NCBI GenBank assembly: GCA_030998015.1
Contig: JARWMV010000233.1
Location: forward strand, 1,488,001-1,552,000
DNA length: 64,000 nt
Direction: 5' to 3'
From: Ceratorhiza oryzae-sativae
Lineage: Eukaryota; Basidiomycota; Agaricomycetes; Cantharellales; Ceratobasidiaceae
Positions 37,939 through 50,705 of the stretch are shown piece after piece. The notes beneath the pieces are model-generated. The model was not told where the DNA came from, made no database searches, and saw nothing but the letters and a program-made list of their open reading frames with translations. How positions within the stretch are numbered: position 1 is the first letter of the stretch; every line of letters starts with the position of its first letter. Made by a program: the position numbers and the translations under genes.

Positions 37939-39955
37939 ATGGCACTCAACCTTTCGGTACCCCGAAAAAATCTCTTGACGCGCCTAATCCTCGGTGGAGC
38001 AGCCTTTTACATATTCTACTCGCTCTTTTCCCCCTCAAAATCCCAACCCCACGAAATTGTTGCTCACAGTGTTATTGACCGAGTAACGAATGCCGATCGC
38101 ACGCTTGATGTGCAACGTCACAAGTTCTTGCAGGCACGCTTGGGGAGAGACGAGCGCCCCGACCTACTGAGTGACTGGGTTCACAATGGTGCCCTCGACT
38201 TTTGGCAGCGCTTCCAGCTACCCTTGTATGGCCGGTTTTGTTTTGACCTGGGCTACGTCGAAGTTGACGGTAATTTGTAGTATACAGGGAAAACAAACTG
38301 CACACATGGACGACCAACTTGTTCGCTCCGCTATCGATGATATGCTAAGCTTGAACGGTTGGGTCGCGGCCGCATGTCCGACTCTGATCCGTCCTTTTGG
38401 CCAGAATAAAAGAGAAGACAACTACGAGGACTTGGCGCGACAAGGTCACCTCTATTATATCGCAATTGTTGTTCACAGCGCCGACCATTTCCTGGTCGAC
38501 CAACTTGCCGTGATTGTACAAATGGCACGTCGACTCGGTCCCACTAGTCTCTTCGTGAGCATTCTCGATTACGGCAGCACCGACTCGACTACGACTCTCC
38601 TCGACTTAGCCGAGGCGGTATTAATTTTGACTGGGGTGCCATTCAGGATTCGAACTGTGGCGAGCATGACACATGACCCTGCTGCCGCCTACTACCCATT
38701 GGAAGAGGCTTATACTCGTAACCTCGCTCTTGAACCATTACAAGAACTCTATGAAAAGCGCCGTATTGTCTTCCATCGTGTCGTCTGGCTCAAGGGCTTC
38801 ACATGTCCCAACGATATCCTTGAGACCATCAAAGTCAGTCAAGCCAACAACGCTGCAATGGTTTGCGGCATGGATTGGGCAGAGCACAACGGCTTTTTCA
38901 TTTTTTCTGACAGGCAAGTCACTTGATTTATTCGTCTAGTTTGATTCTGATCCTTGTTAACAAAGGTGGCGCACTCGGGATATGGACGGGGACCAGTTCA
39001 GGCAGTCCAAATCTTCCGCCTCTTCTGCGTCTGGCCCTCCACGCGACGCTATCGGTTCCAAGCGATATGCTGCTCATCTCCCGTTCCAGGTTTTCTGCTG
39101 CGAATCAGGCACTCACATCGTCGATCCCGCGCAGTCGTATTATCGTGGCCTCTCTTATCGCTACTCGCCGAGCTTCCACAATCTCAGTACTTCAACCAGT
39201 GCCCCCAATTGGGATCCGGAGGGACCGTGTATGGATTCTACTCAGGCATGGTTCTGTCGCGACTTGTGGGTCCAGGCTGCCAAGGACGGCGTTTCTCGTG
39301 ATGGGCGTGAACGTATTCCGGAGGTTTACCCGGTTGAGAATGACCCGCCACGAGCTGGACAGCCCGGCGTACACAAGCGGCAAGAGGCTGCTCCTGTTCA
39401 AAATCCTCCAGAAGGGGGCGCTGCCCAAAAAGCCCCCGAGGTCGCTGGTGCCAAGGTCGACGATCCCGTCGCGAAAGGACCACCGCCTCCTGGTCGACCT
39501 GAAAAGGCAAATCCGGACTCGGATGCAGACGCTGGCTCTGATTTCGATGCCGTGTCTGGGCCATCTCCACCTTCGGTCAACATTCCTCCACCTTCCATTC
39601 CCAACTCCGCGTACCAGCCCGCCAGAATCCTTATCAATCCTCGCTGCGTCACAACCTACGCTGGTGTGAGCCATACCAAGCTTGCAGCGGATCTCTTCGG
39701 AGAAGAGGACGATAATGATAGTGGAGCGCCTCGACATGATCATGACAAGAAGGCGAAATATGTGCTGGACGATTGGATGGGTGCACCTGCTGCGTTTGTT
39801 TGCCAGGAACAAAAGTGCGCTTTAATTAAACTTGAGCTAAGTTGATGATACTGATGGCGTCTGACTCTAGGCAAACGGGTGGCCGAAAGGCTACAAAGAC
39901 TCAAAGGCGGTTGGGCTTTGCCATTCACTCTGAGCTAAAGCATCAGGATAACTGA
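37939..39955 (+). CDS. GT69 (CAP59/Cmt1-like) alpha-1,3-mannosyltransferase
   Basis: A Golgi type II membrane glycosyltransferase. Relatives (Cryptococcus Cmt1 and Cap59) act in alpha-1,3-mannosyl transfer and capsule or glycan export. After a short basic N-terminus comes one membrane anchor (LLTRLILGGAAFYIFYSLF). The GT-A-like core follows: HLYYIAIVVHSADHFLVDQL, VSILDYGSTDSTTTLLDL, IVFHRVVWLKGFTCPNDIL, AAMVCGMDWAEHN and FFIFSDRWRTRDMDGD. A long Pro-rich insert (PPEGGAAQKAPEVAG to PSPPSVNIPPPS) separates this from the conserved end (RCVTTYAGVSHTKLAADLF). Introns are inferred at about 38225-38279 and 38913-38966, with one near 39813-39870. The last exon could end at 39955 or slightly earlier in another phase. 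Confidence 0.8.
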
Positions 39956-41430
39956 TTGGATTTTTTTTGGTCTTTGGTGTGTAACACTATCGATATAGAT
40001 GTCACTTTGAGTGGTTGTAGTTGTTTTTCCAATATTGATAAGCTAATACTATGTCTCAAGTGCATGCTGTTTAGTTTCACATCATTGTTATTGGATCGTG
40101 ACGTGTGATGGTGTGTAGCACGTCTAGGCAAAACTATGCCGAACGATAGCGTGTCGGTGCTGCGCATTGTTTGAGCTTGCTCCTTCAAGCGGTTGAAAAT
40201 CAGCTCACGCGTCGGCTTCATTTCCAAATGTACTCGTCGGACAATCATAACAACACTCCCTAAGAGTCAAGTTATTTCGATACACTTGAATAGTAACATG
40301 AATCGACGTATTCAGCGTGATGCAGGCTCCAAAGGTTCCTGGTCATAATTGGCGGGTTTGATATAGATGTGCGTTCTGATATTCAAATCCTATTTATGAA
40401 ACCAAACGGACACTAGCCGTTTGGACCGTTTAATCCGGCCGGTCGTGGCCAGCTATCCACCATACTTGGGCACCAAACAAGCGCAAGCACACTCACTCGG
40501 CAACAGAAATTTTTGTACTCTTTTACAGCAACCACGACCCCTATCGAATGGCAAACTTGGCTTGATTATTGCTTGTTTCAATGGTCCTAGGTCGACTACT
40601 TCAATTCTGTTGCGACGAAAGCAGGAACCAGGAGCAAGTGAAATTGCTATAATTAAAGCAGAGTGGGGACTATGACGAAGATGCTTCAGGAGTACTTCTC
40701 TTAATGAGAATGAGGTGGATACTGTTTCTTTGTAGAAACCGTCAGTATTTTCATTTAGTTGACGTCACATTTATCTTTCGTCGCAGATCAAACTGGAGCA
40801 CGTAGAACCTTGAGCGCGATCCATTGGAGAGTCCCCGTTCGTGATTCAAGTTTCCAGTCGTGAAATGCGTTGGTGGTAGAGCCTAGCCCCATCAAGCCAG
40901 CATTCCTCTTTTGATGTCCGACACAGCGCAACAGTCGTCACACTTTGACAACTCCCCCGCCCACAGTCGTTCTCGCCCCTCAAAGCAAAGACCAGGCATC
41001 CCGTTTCCGTCCGTGGTGCTGCCCGTCCTCTTCCGTATCTTATAGATTCCAATTCGTATTGGGTATTCGATACGTCGAAATGCCGAGGGGCCCCTCTCGC
41101 CGGACCACCTCCGCACGGCGAATCCAGAAACGGAACAGCCCGGACTCTCGGCTAGACCCTTGGAATGATTCGAGGGCTGCATATAATCGACAAATGTCTC
41201 GTCATGCTGGCAACATGACGCCCGTACTCCGTCTCCTGGCGGCGCTCTGCTCGTTCAGGGCGTGACAGTGTGTGACAGCCAGATTGGGTTTATCTACGCC
41301 CAACCCCGGTACCCGGTTAAAGTGCTGGCAGTTGAATGAGCGTCTTTTCTCTGGTTTAAATACCGCTCGTGAGACCACTGGGATCCCCTACTTACCCATC
41401 ACCCACCTTTAACCTCGCTTTCCACACATC
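39956..41430. other. 1.5 kb intergenic, nothing recognised
   Basis: No frame with domains or splice logic. A short hairpin (AAACGG ... CCGTTT near 40403-40422) is visible. TTTAAATA at about 41356 may serve the F-box gene that follows. Confidence 0.4.
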
Positions 41431-42256
41431 ATGTCCGACGTACTCGCATTGGATGCTCTCCCATCTGAACTCCAACTACACATCCTCCGACAACTGAATA
41501 CGCGCTCGATCCTGCTCCATATCACGCGTTTGAGCAAGTACTGGTTCGGTCTTGCGTCGGAGCTCGTGCGTCAACGCGCGGTTACGGTCCTGAGACGACC
41601 TGGCGTGGGGCTGGTCGTGAGTATTTACCGTTTCATGTGTTTCGTTGTTTTCGATCTAAGATGCTACGACCTAGTTTGAGACGAGTAGCCCGTCAGACTA
41701 CAGAACGCGTACGACCTATACGCTCCAATGCGGCTCGAGCTTGTTTGTGCCAACGCCCGAGTGTGCCTCGTCGTTTTCCCTTCCCAAGCTCTCACTCCGA
41801 TTTTCTTCGGACGCGCCGACATTTGACTTTGGACTCGACGAGGACGAGTATTTCGGTTCGCTATTGTGGACGGTGTTGCTTTCGACCCAACGTCTGGTCA
41901 AGTGTCGGGTCTCCCCACCAGCATCGCCCAAGCTTGCCGCGTTTGACCGACCCACGACGCACTATCAGAGGGTGTCAGAGGGGTTGGAGCGGTTGCGGAG
42001 GTCTGAGTTTACGTCTGGGGTGAGCGATAAGACTCAGGATCGTGCGCTGGTTGGGGAGTTTGGGCCTGGGGTGGGACTGAGTGCACGCCTTGAGGACAAG
42101 GGAGAGGCTGAAAGAGGGGCGAGCCGAGTTGCGGAGGCTCCGGGCAGGAGGATGTTCAAGGTTGGCCTGAAGCGTGTCAGTGTTGATGCGGCGGGCGTGG
42201 TTGTGGCTAGTGAAGAGAGCAGGAGGGGCGATGACATGATGGTGTTGTTCTGTTGA
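41431..42256 (+). CDS. F-box protein, short
   Basis: The N-terminus MSDVLALDALPSELQLHILR followed by LNTRSILLHITRLSKYWFGL is a clear F-box. One intron of about 55 bases after RRPGVGLV joins to FETSSPSDYRTRTTYTLQC. The remaining ~180 residues contain SLPKLSLRFSSDAPTFDF and an acidic DEDEYFGSLLW segment but no leucine-rich or WD repeats that I can recognise. The tail is rich in Glu, Arg and Gly. The product is about 255 residues. It would be an SCF substrate adaptor by family; the target is unknown. Confidence 0.75.
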
Positions 42257-43042
42257 CGGTAGATTAGATTATTGCATGTAGATTTGTTGTGTAGAGTTTG
42301 ATGTACATTACCCGTTAATCCCACGTACTTGCCCTTCGAATTGCATATGAACTGAGATCATCGGAGTATCTGGGGCTATTGCTTTGTCCCGCCTAATCTG
42401 ATGACGTCGCTGTGACTCGGCACCGCAGCCGCTCCGATTTTCTGTTTGGGCATGTTGGAGAGTGAATTAGTCGGGATTTGTTTGTGCGCCGAATCGGGTG
42501 TGGACCTGCGCCGGCATCTATCCAGCAACCAGGTACCTCGCGGGATTCGCTCGGCTATCTGAGGGGTTCCGTTGGGGTTCTCACGACGAATGAGACCGCC
42601 AGTGAATTCCATCGGGGCGACGTCGGACAGGCGCAAGCGAGGGCGAGAAGACATGGGGGTGATTATATGCGCGTGGCGACAGGCGGTTGTGAGGCGACGG
42701 CGGCCGTGTGGGCGGGCGCGTCGACGAGGAACACACAAACTCCGCCGCTGCCGTAACGCTTGGCGGGTCGGCGCTGATTCACATGCATCGGGTGGGGCAG
42801 CCGCAAGGGTCCATCTCGGTCCGTTGCATCCGCCGCGCGATATGTAAGCCCCTAGACTCGCCCTCTCGACCCGTCTTCTCGCCGCCGCACTATCTGTCGA
42901 GCGAGCCCCTATCGACGACGACGCCGGCGCCCCTTGCCCTGCTCCGATCGATCTTCTTATCGCCGCTCGGTTCGCCCACACTTCATACCGCACCACACTC
43001 GCTATCTTGCCGCCCACCACGACTCTCGCCCCCCTGACTGCG
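42257..43042. other. GC-rich promoter of the Sfp1-like gene
   Basis: Long open frames on both strands here (including a 314-residue minus frame) come from GC-biased sequence and lack domains. I read this as promoter and 5' leader. Confidence 0.5.
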
Positions 43043-45214
43043 ATGAGCGTCATGCCCGCCGCCGTCCCCATCTCGAACCCCCGCTTCGGCAACTCGGACT
43101 TCAACTTTCGCTCGGGCACCCGCATGGGCGCTGGCGACATGCCCTTTGGCGGCGGCACGCCCGGCGGCTGGAGCGGCACCCCCATGTCCCTCGGCTTTGG
43201 CATGGGCACCTCGTTCAAGCCAGAGTCGCTCAACAACATTGGCATGGGCACCAGCTGGAAGGCAGACAGCAGCATGCCTGGCATCGCTTCGGGCACGTCC
43301 TTTGTGCCCAGCTCGTTCAACGGAATGAGCTCGAGCTGGAAGATTACTCAGGATCCGACAACGAGCATGTACTTTATGTCCGACGTCCCGGGTGGCACCC
43401 TGCTGGGTCCCATGGAGTGAGTGTCCTGGCACAGGCTGTGGCAAACATGCTGATGTCGGTCTAGTGTATACGATTTCAAGTCGCACTTGTCTTCCTCCAT
43501 TGATTCAGAGCACGGTCGATTGATTCGTTCCCTTGGGGGCGACGATCCCAACGTGCTGGGCGGCGAGGAATTTGTGAGTAGCGTGCCTGCCGTCCCCCCA
43601 ATTTCAAGATTGTATGTAATAGGCAAATCGCTGACGTCCATCACCCGATCTGGTAGTGCCGGAATTATACATGCTGTGGCATCCCCCTTCCTGACCTTCA
43701 CTCGCTCGTCGAACACTTTGAGGAAGCCCATGTCGTCGTCGTCGACCCCAATAACCCCATCCCGCCGTTTGATCAAAACGGCGCGCTCACCTCTCTCCAA
43801 AAATCAGCTGCTGGTTCTAGTAATAGCCAGTCTAATAATAATGCCAACGGCCACGACCATGGTGTCTTTCCTATCTCGCCCAACACGCAGCCCACCCACT
43901 CCACTCCCGGCGGCTTCGACCCGGACACTATGGAACTGACAATGGACCAGCGACGGCCGCACCCTCTCGTTCGAATACACCACCTCGTGCGGTTTTCCCT
44001 ACTGCGATCCTGCAGGGCCACCCTGGCAAGGCCACAAACGGCGCCAACGGTCAAACCGGCAAACCAACCCCATTGATGCCCTTCCGTCCGACCAGCATGC
44101 AGTCGGTCCAGCCGAACCCCAACGAGGCCTTCAACCGGTACGCGGACTATTCCGATTTCTCGAGCCGCATGCCTGGAACGATCCCGCCTGTGCCGACTGC
44201 ACCTGCCGCCGACAAGGGTGTGTCATCCGGAAGCGACAACGTGATCGCACCGGGGATGCTGTTCGAGCGTGGGCGGAAAAACAGTCGAGATGGGACTCCT
44301 GCGGCCAGCCGGTTGACGAGCCCGGGCCCTGTCGCTGGAATCACGGTTTCCGGCAACCCACATGGTACGGACCAGAACGAGGCTGGAAAGAACGGGTGGG
44401 AGAGCGGCATGTCGTCTCAGCAGCCGTCGCCGACAGCATCCGAACTTGCCGAGTACTTTGGAACGAATGGGCAGCAGGCCGATTCGGCGGATCCGAATGC
44501 GACGACGGGACTCCAGCCCTCAACTACGCTCTCACGACCCTCGGCCTCGTTGTTGTTGTCCAAGCCGTTCAAGTGCCCGACTCCCGGTTGCAACAAGTCG
44601 TACAAACAGGCCAACGGGCTCAAATACCATATCACCCATGGCCAGTGTTCGTTTGTGCCAATGGATCCCCGGCTTGAGGGGCTCGAGGAAGAAGATTATG
44701 ATCGCGTGACGCGCCCGTACGACTGTCGCATCGGCAATTGTACCCGACGGTATAAAAACATGAATGGCCTTCGTAAGTTGTTTTTCATCGGGTCATATTA
44801 CGAAGTCTGGATGTAATCTAACACTTGCCCGATATAGGTTACCATTACCAGCATTCTGGTGCGCACGGTGCCGTCGGTCTGGCCCTGCTTGCTTCAGGGC
44901 AGCACCATCTGCAGACGGGTGCCAACGCTGGCAAGGGTCTCGGTTCGCTCACGAACCTAACGACGTTGAGCAATGGAAGGAGTAATATCGACATCAATGG
45001 AAATAAGATCCCCGGTCCACCGAAGCGCAAGGGCGAACCTGCAATGCCACACAATCCGCACCTCGACGCGCAGCTTGCAATGGGCGTGCTTGGACTGAAC
45101 ATCCGTGCACCGTATAGTAGCATGGTAGCGGCTGGGCAGTATGGAAATAATCAGCCATCACCCCAGATGGATCATCGGACGGTGGACGTACAGAATTTCC
45201 CGATGGATGTGTGA
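43043..45214 (+). CDS. Sfp1-like C2H2 zinc-finger transcription factor
   Basis: A nuclear regulator resembling yeast Sfp1, which controls ribosomal protein and ribosome biogenesis genes in response to nutrients. The ATG at 43043 gives MSVMPAAVPISNPRFG; an upstream TTG is not a start. An early C2H2-like segment is CRNYTCCGIPLPDLHSLVEH. Two adjacent split fingers near the C-terminus read FKCPTPGCNKSYKQANGLKY (then HITHGQC) and YDCRIGNCTRRYKNMNGL (then RYHYQHSGAHG), the Sfp1 pattern with a long acidic linker between them. Long Ser/Pro/Asn-rich disordered stretches fill the middle. A 47-base intron at about 43971-44017 is needed to keep the frame between HPL and GHPGKA. The protein is about 590 residues. 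Confidence 0.85.
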
Positions 45215-46237
45215 GCGTCCTGTCGTTTTGCGGGTGTTTTTGGTCCGTTTTTGGTTCTGCTCGTCGTCTGTGGCCTTCGGCTGATAATCCATCTGGAGTA
45301 TCGGCCTCAAAAAAAAAAAAGCACAAAAAGAAAAAGCCATCTGTATGGCCGCATTTGACGCGTCTTGTTGCGTCTATTCTTATTTTTCTCTGGTCACTGC
45401 AGTTCGCATTTTGTTTGTATATAGGTGTTTTGTTGTTCACCCTCCGTTCGAACTTTCCATCCCTCACATAGAGTCTTTCGCCTTTGCTTCTGTTGCACGT
45501 CTGGCCACCGTTTTGTGTGGGTCCGTTTTTATCTGTACCCAATCTGACTGTGTCTCTTGTGATGATCCTGTCTGTATTCTGATGTAGCGCCGCCCGTACA
45601 AGTTGTTGTGAAGTAATTGATAGTGGCGTGTAGGTTGTTTGTGATCTGATTGATTTGCTGATTGGGGGTGTTCGATTCGTGTTGGGGGTATCCATCATAC
45701 GTAGCCGAATGGAAAAGGGGGGCTGGTCAAAGCGATGTGCATACACGCCCTAAACGTGCAACCTCTGTGTCCACTTTTGAAATCGTACCCGTGGTATAGG
45801 CGCAGTCGCTCAAATGACAGGGCGCTGTGTAATCCAGCGAAGCCCCTGGCTTGTTTCAGTAATTGATTTTTAGTCAATTAAGTGTCAAACGGTGTTTGGA
45901 TTAGAAGAGGTCGAATCTATGCATAGTGCCACGAGAAAGTTTTATGTGAAAGTTTTAAAAGCTCAAAAGAAATGTGAGTACTTATAAACTCTAAGTGAAA
46001 AACGAAACTAAACGAACAACATTCAGCAGCATATATCCAGGACGTGTTGGAGAAGCCTGCCCTGGAACGTGTTCCGGATGAGGTAAGTGTACAAGGTGGC
46101 GTATGTGGTCGTGTTGTGTCCGCGTGCTCTAAAACACCACGGTTCTTAGCCTGGCCTCACCCTGCGCCCTTTTTCTTGTCTCCCACTCTCATCCTCCACA
46201 CTCAGCCTCTTTCTTTCATTCACGAATAAAAATCCAC
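45215..46237. other. Intergenic, Sfp1-like 3' flank and TUB2 promoter
   Basis: An A12 run and an AAAAAGAAAAAG stretch near 45308-45335 probably belong to the 3' UTR of the upstream gene. A pyrimidine-rich stretch (46150-46230) precedes the beta-tubulin 5' intron. No gene is supported. Confidence 0.5.
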
Positions 46238-46423
46238 GTGAGTTCTCTCGTCCATTTTACTCATCGTCGGACGCAGCGTGTGCGACGTCGATGATGGGAT
46301 GCGTGCTGTACTCGAGAAAAAACGCGTCGACGCACGCGTTTTGATCTTTTGCGCGTCTTATTTTGCGTCTTGGAATATCTAAGCCTGTCTACTGACTTTT
46401 TTTTTTTTTTTCGTAACGTGCAG
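46238..46423 (+). promoter_or_regulatory. TUB2: Probable 5'-UTR intron of beta-tubulin
   Basis: GTGAGT at 46238 and a T14 tract followed by GTGCAG at 46418-46423 form a donor and a strong acceptor one base before the start codon. At 186 bases it is much longer than the coding introns here, as is common for leader introns of highly expressed genes. Confidence 0.6.
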
Positions 46424-46424
46424 G

Positions 46425-48096
46425 ATGCGCGAGATTGTTCACCTCCAGACTGGTCAGGTAAGACGCGTCTTTTTTTCTTGTGGAGGTGGCTCTAGCTAAC
46501 GCGTCCCATAGTGCGGCAACCAAATCGGTGCCAAGTTCTGGGAGGTCGTTTCCGATGAGCACGGCATTGAGCGTGACGGCACGTAAGTTGCATACGTGTT
46601 CATTGCCTTGTATAGAAAGCTCATCTTGGTAATTAGCTACAAGGGCACTAATGATCTCCAGCTCGAGTGCATTAGCGTTTACTACAACTCGACTGGATGT
46701 AAGTCATTATCATCCGATACAAAAGGTCCCGCGTTGACGCGTCCTATCATCGCAGCGAACAAGTATGTGCCCCGTGCTGTGCTTGTCGACCTCGAGCCTG
46801 GTACCATGGACTCTGTCCGCTCGGGACCGCTCGGTGGACTCTTCCGCCCGGATAACTTTGTGTTTGGGCAGAGTGGTGCGGGGAACAATTGGGCCAAGGG
46901 CCGTAAGTTACTCAATTACCCAAGGCTTTGGGGTTGAATTTGACGCGATTTTTTCTCTCCCAGACTATACCGAGGGTGCTGAGCTTGTTGACCAAGTACT
47001 CGATGTCACTCGCAAGGAGGCCGAAAACTGCGACTGCCTGCAGGGTATGTACAAGATGCACGCTTTTCTGACTGATTTGCTTATCACATATCACAGGCTT
47101 CCAAATCACCCACTCTCTTGGTGGTGGAACCGGTGCTGGTATGGGCACGCTCTTGATCTCCAAGATCCGTGAGGAGTACCCCGACCGAATGATGTGCACG
47201 TTCTCGGTCGTGCCGTCGCCCAAGGTCTCGGATACCGTCGTCGAGCCCTACAACGCGACTCTCTCTGTTCACCAGCTCGTCGAGAACTCTGATGAGACCT
47301 TCTGCATCGATAATGAGGCGCTCTATGACATCTGCTTCCGCACGCTCAAGCTCTCCACGCCCACGTATGGTGATCTCAACCACCTCGTGTCGATCGTCAT
47401 GTCTGGTATCACCACCTGCTTGCGATTCCCTGGTCAGCTCAACTCTGACCTTCGTAAGCTCGCTGTCAACATGGGTATGTCTGATCTTCCCGATCATTAA
47501 ATCAAAACTGACTTGTCCCTGAAGTTCCCTTCCCTCGTCTGCACTTCTTCATGGTCGGCTTTGCGCCTTTGACTGCCCGCGGTAGCGTCCAGTACCGCGC
47601 GGTCTCTGTACCGGAGCTCACGCAGCAGATGTTCGATGCCAAGAACATGATGGCTGCTTCTGACCCGCGCCACGGTCGTTACCTCACCGTTGCTGCCATC
47701 TTCCGTGGCAAGGTCTCGATGAAGGAAGTCGAGGAGCAGATGCAGACTGTCCAGACCAAGAACAGCGCATACTTCGTCGAGTGGATTCCCAACAACGTGC
47801 TCACTGCGCAATGCGACATTCCTCCTCGTGGTCTCAAGATGGCTGTCACCTTCATTGGCAACTCTACGGCCATCCAAGAGTTGTTCAAGCGTGTTAGCGA
47901 GCAGTTCTCGGCCATGTTCAAGCGCAAGGCCTTCTTGCATTGGTACACCCAGGAGGGTATGGACGAGATGGAATTTACCGAGGCAGAGTCGAATATGCAG
48001 GACTTGGTTGCCGAGTACCAGCAGTACCAGGATGCGACGGTCGAGGAGGAGGGCGACTACGCCGAGGAGGTGGCGAGGAGGAGTAAAAAGTTTTGA
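46425..48096 (+). CDS. TUB2: Beta-tubulin
   Basis: Beta-tubulin polymerises with alpha-tubulin into microtubules. The spliced product starts [20 protein letters not shown], has the GTP-binding loop [10 protein letters not shown] near residue 140, and ends in an acidic tail ([20 protein letters not shown]), about 446 residues in all. The MREI start tetrapeptide involved in tubulin autoregulation is present. Residues linked to benzimidazole resistance carry the sensitive state by my count: Tyr50, Phe167, Glu198 and Phe200 (DETF at 197-200). Seven short introns lie in the coding region, mostly in the first third and one near 47475-47523, as in other Agaricomycetes. It has an untranslated leader intron. 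No defects are seen. Confidence 0.97.
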
Positions 48097-48604
48097 TCCT
48101 CTTGGTGTCTTCTTTCTTGCTGTCTTCTTTACATCGTATTTGTCCTTACCCGACTCGCATAGTTTTTCATCGGTTTTAGTTTCTGCTCTTACCCCACGAT
48201 TTTTTTAAATGATTACGACTAGTCTATACTACGCGAGCGAATCAACTTCGTTAGAGCTTTGTCTCTCGTTGACAATAGGCTGTGTGATTGTGAGCGCTGT
48301 GTTCCGGGGCGTCGATGCTGGATACTGGTGGGCGTTGATATATGAATCGACTGCATCCTTCAGGGTGACTCAGGCTTGCGAGCGAATTACCGGATGGCAT
48401 TATGCCTGTTGAGGTACGACAGCGCTTCCCGCTGATAACCAGGCTGATACTTCCCGTCTTCTCCCTTGTGCAACGGCACCAATAAGGCGGCAGCTAGCTC
48501 TGAATCGACCGATGTCCCGAGGCAACGCTGCGTATAAATATCTGGCCCAGGCTGGAGTTCTGGCATCTCGTAGCTTTGGTCGCCATAGTCATCGGTTTGT
48601 CAGG
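48097..48604. other. Intergenic, nothing recognised
   Basis: TUB2 3' flank followed by the amidase promoter. TATAAATA at about 48533-48540 could be the amidase TATA element if the ATG at 48605 is used. Confidence 0.5.
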
Positions 48605-50705
48605 ATGCGAAGACCGTACCGCTTAACGTTTGTGCTCGCTGTGTTCCTCTCTGGCGTGTGGTCTGTTTCAATTCGTGCGGATAAATATCCGGACTTGTAC
48701 GAGGCTTCAATCCTGGAGTTGCAGGATGGGTTGGATAAGAAGTTGTTCACCAGCGTTGATCTTGTCAAGGCAGGGTGTCATGCATTGAGGTGGATAACGG
48801 CCATCTGATGCTTTTTCGTAGGCCTATCTTGCACGCATCGACGAGGTCAATCTCAAGGGAGCGAAACTCCACGCGGTTATTGAAACAAACCCGTTGGTTC
48901 TGGAGCAGGCCGCCGAGCTCGACGCTGAGCGAAAAAAGTGGGGGAAAAGGTCATCGCTGCATGGAATTCCCATTTTGTTGAAGGATAATATTGCTACACT
49001 CGCGAGCGAGGGTAAGTCCTTTTTGTTGCATGTGTGGTTATCAACTAATGAGAAGCAAAAGGTATGAATACGACCGCAGGAAGTTGGGCACTCTACAAGT
49101 CTGTTGTGCCTGGGGACGCGACTGTTGCTGCTAAATTGCGCAAGGCCGGTGCGATTCTCTTGGGCAAAGCCAACCTGGTACGTCGTTTCCACTTAATTTC
49201 ATTTGCCACTAATCGGCCATTTTCAGTCCGAGTGGGCGCACTTTCGCGGGAATATTGCCTCTGGGTGGTCCGGTCGTGGTGGTCAGGCAACAAATCCGTA
49301 CTACCCTGGTGCTGACCCTTGTGGCTCTTCGTCTGGAAGCGGAGTCGCAACCGCCATTGGTCTTGCTGCAGGCTCTTTGGGCACTGAGACTGACGGAAGT
49401 ATTATTTGTCCGTCGAGTTATAACAATTTAGTCGGTATCAAGCCTACCGTTGGGTTGACTTCGAGGTCTGGAGGTATGGGTTTCTGCAGCGGATCTAGTT
49501 TGTGTACTAAGCTATACCCATAGTTATTCCAATTTCTTCGCACCAAGATACCATCGGTCCTATGACGAGATCCGTCGAGGACGGTGCGATAATCCTCAGT
49601 ATTATCGCTGGACGCGACAACAAAGACAACTACACATCTACCGCCCCATCTACAACCCCGGACTATACCAAGTATCTCAACGCCGGAGCAATCAAAGGCA
49701 AACGTTTTGGTGTACCTCGTGCCGTATTCACAAACGACACTTTTACTGGAAATGACCCATTCATCAATGTCGCGTTCAACAGGTCCCTAGACACAATCCG
49801 TGCGTTGGGAGGCGTGATTGTCGACCCGGCTGATTTGCCGAGTGCGTATGAAATTGCGACTAGTGGAAATGAGAACCTTGTTTTGGCTGTTGATTTCAAG
49901 GTGTGTCCCGTCTAGTCTTGGGGGATTATGCTAAAGACTAGCGCATAGATCGAGATCGACGCATATCTCAGCGGCCTCACATCTATCCCAACTGGTGCTT
50001 CTACGCTGGCGAAATTAATTGCGTACAACGATGCTCACAAGGAATTGGAAGAGCCAAAGGGATATGAAGATCAATCTATGTGGGTTGTGCCAATGTTCGG
50101 GCGTTATATGCACGCTGATTTAGCGCAGATTGATTGGGTCCCAAGCCACGGCCGGCTACAACTCGACGTACTACACCGAGCTTGTTGCCGACTATGATCT
50201 TGGGCGGACTAGGGGGATAGACTATGTGCTCAAATTTTATAATCTAGACGCAATCGTTCTTCCCAGCAATGGTATATTGCCCAGGTTTTGTTCGCGACAG
50301 CTAGCTCATAATTGCTTTCAAGGATACACCACCTCTCCTGCGGCCATCGCCGGGTATCCAATCGTCACTGGCAAGTTTCCTATGTTCATTTTTTGCGGAG
50401 ATGCTAAAGATAAAAACAGTCCCGCTTGGATTCTTCCCCGATGGCACCAAGGTTACACCTGGAAGTGCTGGCCACAATACTGTTTACCCAGCCCCGGTAA
50501 GCCGAGCCCTCCCGGACCCCATCAGTTGGCTGAACATTTTCAGGGAGCACCATTTGGTCTTGCATTCTTGGGTACCGCATACAGTGAGCCGAGCTTGATC
50601 AGTTTTGCCTATGCGTACGAACAAAAGACGCATACACGCCTCAAACGCCGCGCGTATGCAGCAGCTGTGCCAAAGACTCAGTTGAAGGATGTAGTTTCTC
50701 CCTAG
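48605..50705 (+). CDS. Secreted amidase-signature enzyme
   Basis: A Ser-cisSer-Lys hydrolase of the amidase signature family, which cleaves C-N bonds in amides. I chose the ATG at 48605 because it starts a good signal peptide ([20 protein letters not shown]); an in-frame ATG at 48512 would bury it. The catalytic Lys is in ILLKDNIAT, the cis-Ser in CGSSSGSG, and the nucleophile Ser in [25 protein letters not shown], the [16 protein letters not shown] helix and the late [14 protein letters not shown] are typical. Introns are short; the one before AYLARI seems to start with GC. All exons join in frame and the length (about 560 residues) is normal. The secretion signal makes it unlike intracellular acetamidases. 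The substrate is unknown. Confidence 0.88.

Noticed and set aside
42376..43320. Minus-strand open frame of 314 residues
   Set aside because: It overlaps the Sfp1-like N-terminus in antisense, is compositionally biased (Gly, Ala, Arg, Pro) and has no domain. It is a by-product of GC-rich DNA.
46044..46083. Short exon-like stretch reading LEKPALERVPDE before a GTAAGT donor
   Set aside because: Too short to assign and no following exon in frame was found. It may be an untranslated leader exon of TUB2 or chance.
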